This document shows, in pieces, positions 63,201 to 64,000 of a DNA stretch of 64,000 nt (the stretch's first letter is position 1; each line of letters opens with the position of its first letter). The notes below the pieces were generated by a model that was given only the letters and a program-made list of their open reading frames with translations, was not told the DNA's origin and did not search any database. Source of the DNA: Brevibacillus laterosporus LMG 15441 (lineage in GTDB: Bacteria > Bacillota > Bacilli > Brevibacillales > Brevibacillaceae). The stretch lies in NCBI RefSeq assembly GCF_000219535.2, contig NZ_CP007806.1, positions 1,522,501 to 1,586,500 of the forward strand. The letters are read 5' to 3'. The position numbers and the translations under genes were made by a program.

Positions 63201-63711
63201 TTTTACTTTCCCGCGTCAACCGCAAGCTCCTCATCTTTGTCTTGCTGATTTTTTACGGCCTGTGGAAACGAATGAGATGGATTACGTAGCTTTCTTGACT
63301 GTTACAGCCGGAAGGGGAGTGAGAGATTTAGCGCAGGAATGGAAAGAAAAAGGGGACTATTTACGTTCTCATGTCCTGCAAGCAGTCGCCCTAGAGCTAG
63401 CAGAAGCGTTTGCCGAACGAATTCATCATGTTATTCGCGATTCATGGGGCTTTCCAGACCCAGCAGATATGACTATGCTAGAACGTTTTGGGGCGCGTTA
63501 TCAGGGAATCCGCGTATCGTTTGGATATCCTGCTTGCCCGGATTTAGAAGATCAAGAAAAACTCTTTAAGCTGTTGTCGCCACAAGACATCGGAATTCAA
63601 CTAACAGAAGGCTTCATGATGGACCCTGAAGCATCCGTGTCAGCCATGGTATTTGCTCATCCTGAAGCCCGTTATTTTAATGCGACTCCACCAGTTGGAG
63701 TGGAAGTGTGA
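60247..63711 (+). CDS. metH: cobalamin-dependent methionine synthase
   Basis: A full-length MetH of 1154 residues that methylates homocysteine with 5-methyl-THF through methylcobalamin. Domains in order: homocysteine-binding (1-320; opening ILDGAMGTMLQQANL, zinc ligands in GLNCATGP and C290-C291 of GGCCGTTPEHI), pterin-binding (from about 335, RPIFVGERTNVIGSKKFRDL), B12 cap and Rossmann domain (lower-axial H722 in DVHDIGKNLV), and the SAM-binding reactivation domain (from about 890, ending ALELAEAFAERIHHVIRDSW). GGAGG lies upstream. Controlled by the S-box and followed by a methyltransferase gene 28 bases on. Confidence 0.97.
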   Translation: MNKPTLQEQLARKILILDGAMGTMLQQANLTADDFGGEEYEGCNELLNVTRPDVIRHIHATYFEAGADIVETNTFGATDVVLAEYDIADRDYELNLAAARIAKEVADEFSTESWPRYVAGSMGPTTKTLSLTGGVTFEQLIHAYYRQTKALMEGGVDLLLVETSQDTLNVKAGGIGIRQAFQELGYELPIMISGTIEPMGTTLAGQNIEAFYVSIEHLKPITIGLNCATGPEFMRDHLRTLSDLALCGISCYPNAGLPDENGHYHESPQGLAMKMKAFAEKGWLNVAGGCCGTTPEHIRALHEALQGITPRENKKSHATAVSGIEVLYVEDDNRPIFVGERTNVIGSKKFRDLIAAGQFEEGSDIARAQVKRGAAVIDICLADPDRDEYEDMGKFLPYVSRKVKAPLMIDSTDKKVVELGLKYSQGKAIINSINLEDGLDRFEEVVPLIHKYGAAVVVGTIDETGMAITRERKLEVATRSYDLLVNQFGINPQDIIFDALVFPVGTGDEQYIGSAQETIEGIRLIKQHFPLCKQILGVSNVSFGLPPAGREVLNAVFLYHTTVAGLDYAIVNTEKIERYASISEEERKLAENLLFHTNDETLATFTDFYRQKKKEVVKEVSNLTLEERLANYVVEGSKDGLIPDLTLALEKYVPLDIINGPLMKGMEEVGRLFNGNQLIVAEVLQSAEVMKASVAFLEPHMEKSESTVKGKILLATVKGDVHDIGKNLVEIILSNNGYEVINLGIKVAPEQLIAACHQEKPDAIGLSGLLVKSAQQMVITAQDLRSSGIDVPLMVGGAALTRKFTTNRIAPEYEGIVLFAKDAMDGLNLANKLHDPQARLKLVEELQAQATVNQAQIEEKASESVVIPQPEMIRSATSITTPVYVAPDLERHVLRNYPINHLRPYVNLRMLLGKHLGIKGNVDKLIESGDKKATELYEIVDDLLNEAIRSQILQANGMYQFFPAQSFGNDILIYDPNDHSKLLERFTFPRQPQAPHLCLADFLRPVETNEMDYVAFLTVTAGRGVRDLAQEWKEKGDYLRSHVLQAVALELAEAFAERIHHVIRDSWGFPDPADMTMLERFGARYQGIRVSFGYPACPDLEDQEKLFKLLSPQDIGIQLTEGFMMDPEASVSAMVFAHPEARYFNATPPVGVEV

Positions 63712-63739
63712 TCATAAACGACGAAAAGGGGGAGTCTCA

Positions 63740-64000
63740 ATGGGAAAACGAGATTTGCGGGCTTATCTCACACAGCACGTACTAGTGGGTGACGGAGCGA
63801 TGGCTACTCAGCTATACGAGCAGGGAGTTCCGATTGGCGTTAGTTACGAAGAGTTATGTTTGAGTAATCCACAGATAATCCGCAACGTACATACCGCTTA
63901 TTATGAAGCGGGAGCACGGCTGATTGAGACGAATACATTTGGGGCTAATCGGGATAGCTTGTCCCGATATGGCCTAGAAAGTAAGGTTACGCGGATGAAT
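63740..64000 (+). CDS. homocysteine S-methyltransferase, N-terminal part (probably fused to MTHFR), truncated by window end
   Basis: The first 87 residues of a homocysteine-binding domain protein (LVGDGAMATQLYEQGVPIGV, then AYYEAGARLIETNTFGANRD). In Bacillales this gene after metH is usually the bifunctional homocysteine methyltransferase / methylenetetrahydrofolate reductase (YitJ-like), which would supply methyl-THF to MetH; the reductase part would lie beyond the window. GGGGGAG precedes the ATG. Cotranscribed with metH. Confidence 0.85.
   Translation, partial: MGKRDLRAYLTQHVLVGDGAMATQLYEQGVPIGVSYEELCLSNPQIIRNVHTAYYEAGARLIETNTFGANRDSLSRYGLESKVTRMN

Overview
The window looks like a chromosomal segment of a spore-forming, low-to-moderate GC member of the Bacillales, most likely a Brevibacillus close to B. 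laterosporus. The evidence is Firmicute-type RNA genes (type B RNase P RNA, a T-box leader, a SAM-I riboswitch), strong AGGAGG ribosome binding sites, many spore-associated genes (splB, a YfkAB-like protein, YjcZ-like micro-proteins, a DUF4025/YozQ-like protein, a LysM protein), and a secreted ETX/MTX2-type toxin gene of the kind found in insect-pathogenic Brevibacillus and Lysinibacillus. The species name is inference.

Layout. 1-2361 holds the 3' part of a 23S rRNA gene followed, with no 5S gene in between, by six tRNA genes (Ser-GCT, Met, Trp, His, Cys, Arg-TCT). 3-9.7 kb holds a membrane glycosyltransferase, a YtqA-like radical SAM protein, a CBS/ACT protein, a glycerophosphodiesterase, a YodP/AblB-type acetyltransferase and a PucR-type regulator. 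9.9-13.9 kb is a four-gene catabolic operon (aminotransferase, two CoA-transferase subunits, M20 deacylase) matching B. subtilis yodT-S-R-Q. With the nearby yodP homologue it suggests a beta-lysine/acetylated amine pathway, but no kamA is present. 14.0-15.1 kb holds two identical tRNA-Ser(TGA) genes flanking a small membrane protein. 15.4-18.4 kb is a TetR / HlyD-like adaptor / ABC-2 permease efflux operon.

18-36 kb is mostly housekeeping and spore genes: a YpuI-like protein, an NAD(P)H oxidoreductase, a secreted subtilisin, acsA, thiD, splB, cysK, two deoxynucleoside kinases, an operon of a cysteine-rich protein and an acyl-CoA thioesterase, an unrecognised 405-residue coiled-coil membrane protein followed by two micro-genes, and hutH behind a probable attenuator. 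36-42 kb is the accessory part: a Pro/His/Cys-rich coat-like protein, uvsE, a carboxymuconolactone-decarboxylase-like protein, a pair of tandem 20-codon genes encoding the same peptide, an MBL-fold protein, a gene-free stretch with repeats, and the aerolysin-like toxin gene. 42-64 kb returns to core functions: class I fumarase, a LysM protein, a nitrilase-family hydrolase, YfkAB, a DUF1385 protein, an SLH protein, gamma carbonic anhydrase, rnpB, asnB, a four-PAS histidine kinase, endonuclease IV, argS under an arginine T-box, a frameshifted pseudogene, two YjcZ-like genes, and metH under a SAM-I riboswitch followed by a truncated homocysteine methyltransferase gene.

The most interesting unexplained element is the twin micro-ORF locus at 38421-38615 on the minus strand. 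Its two 63-base genes differ at four positions, all synonymous, each has a strong ribosome binding site, and together they have a promoter and a terminator of their own. This indicates selection on a 20-residue peptide of unknown role.
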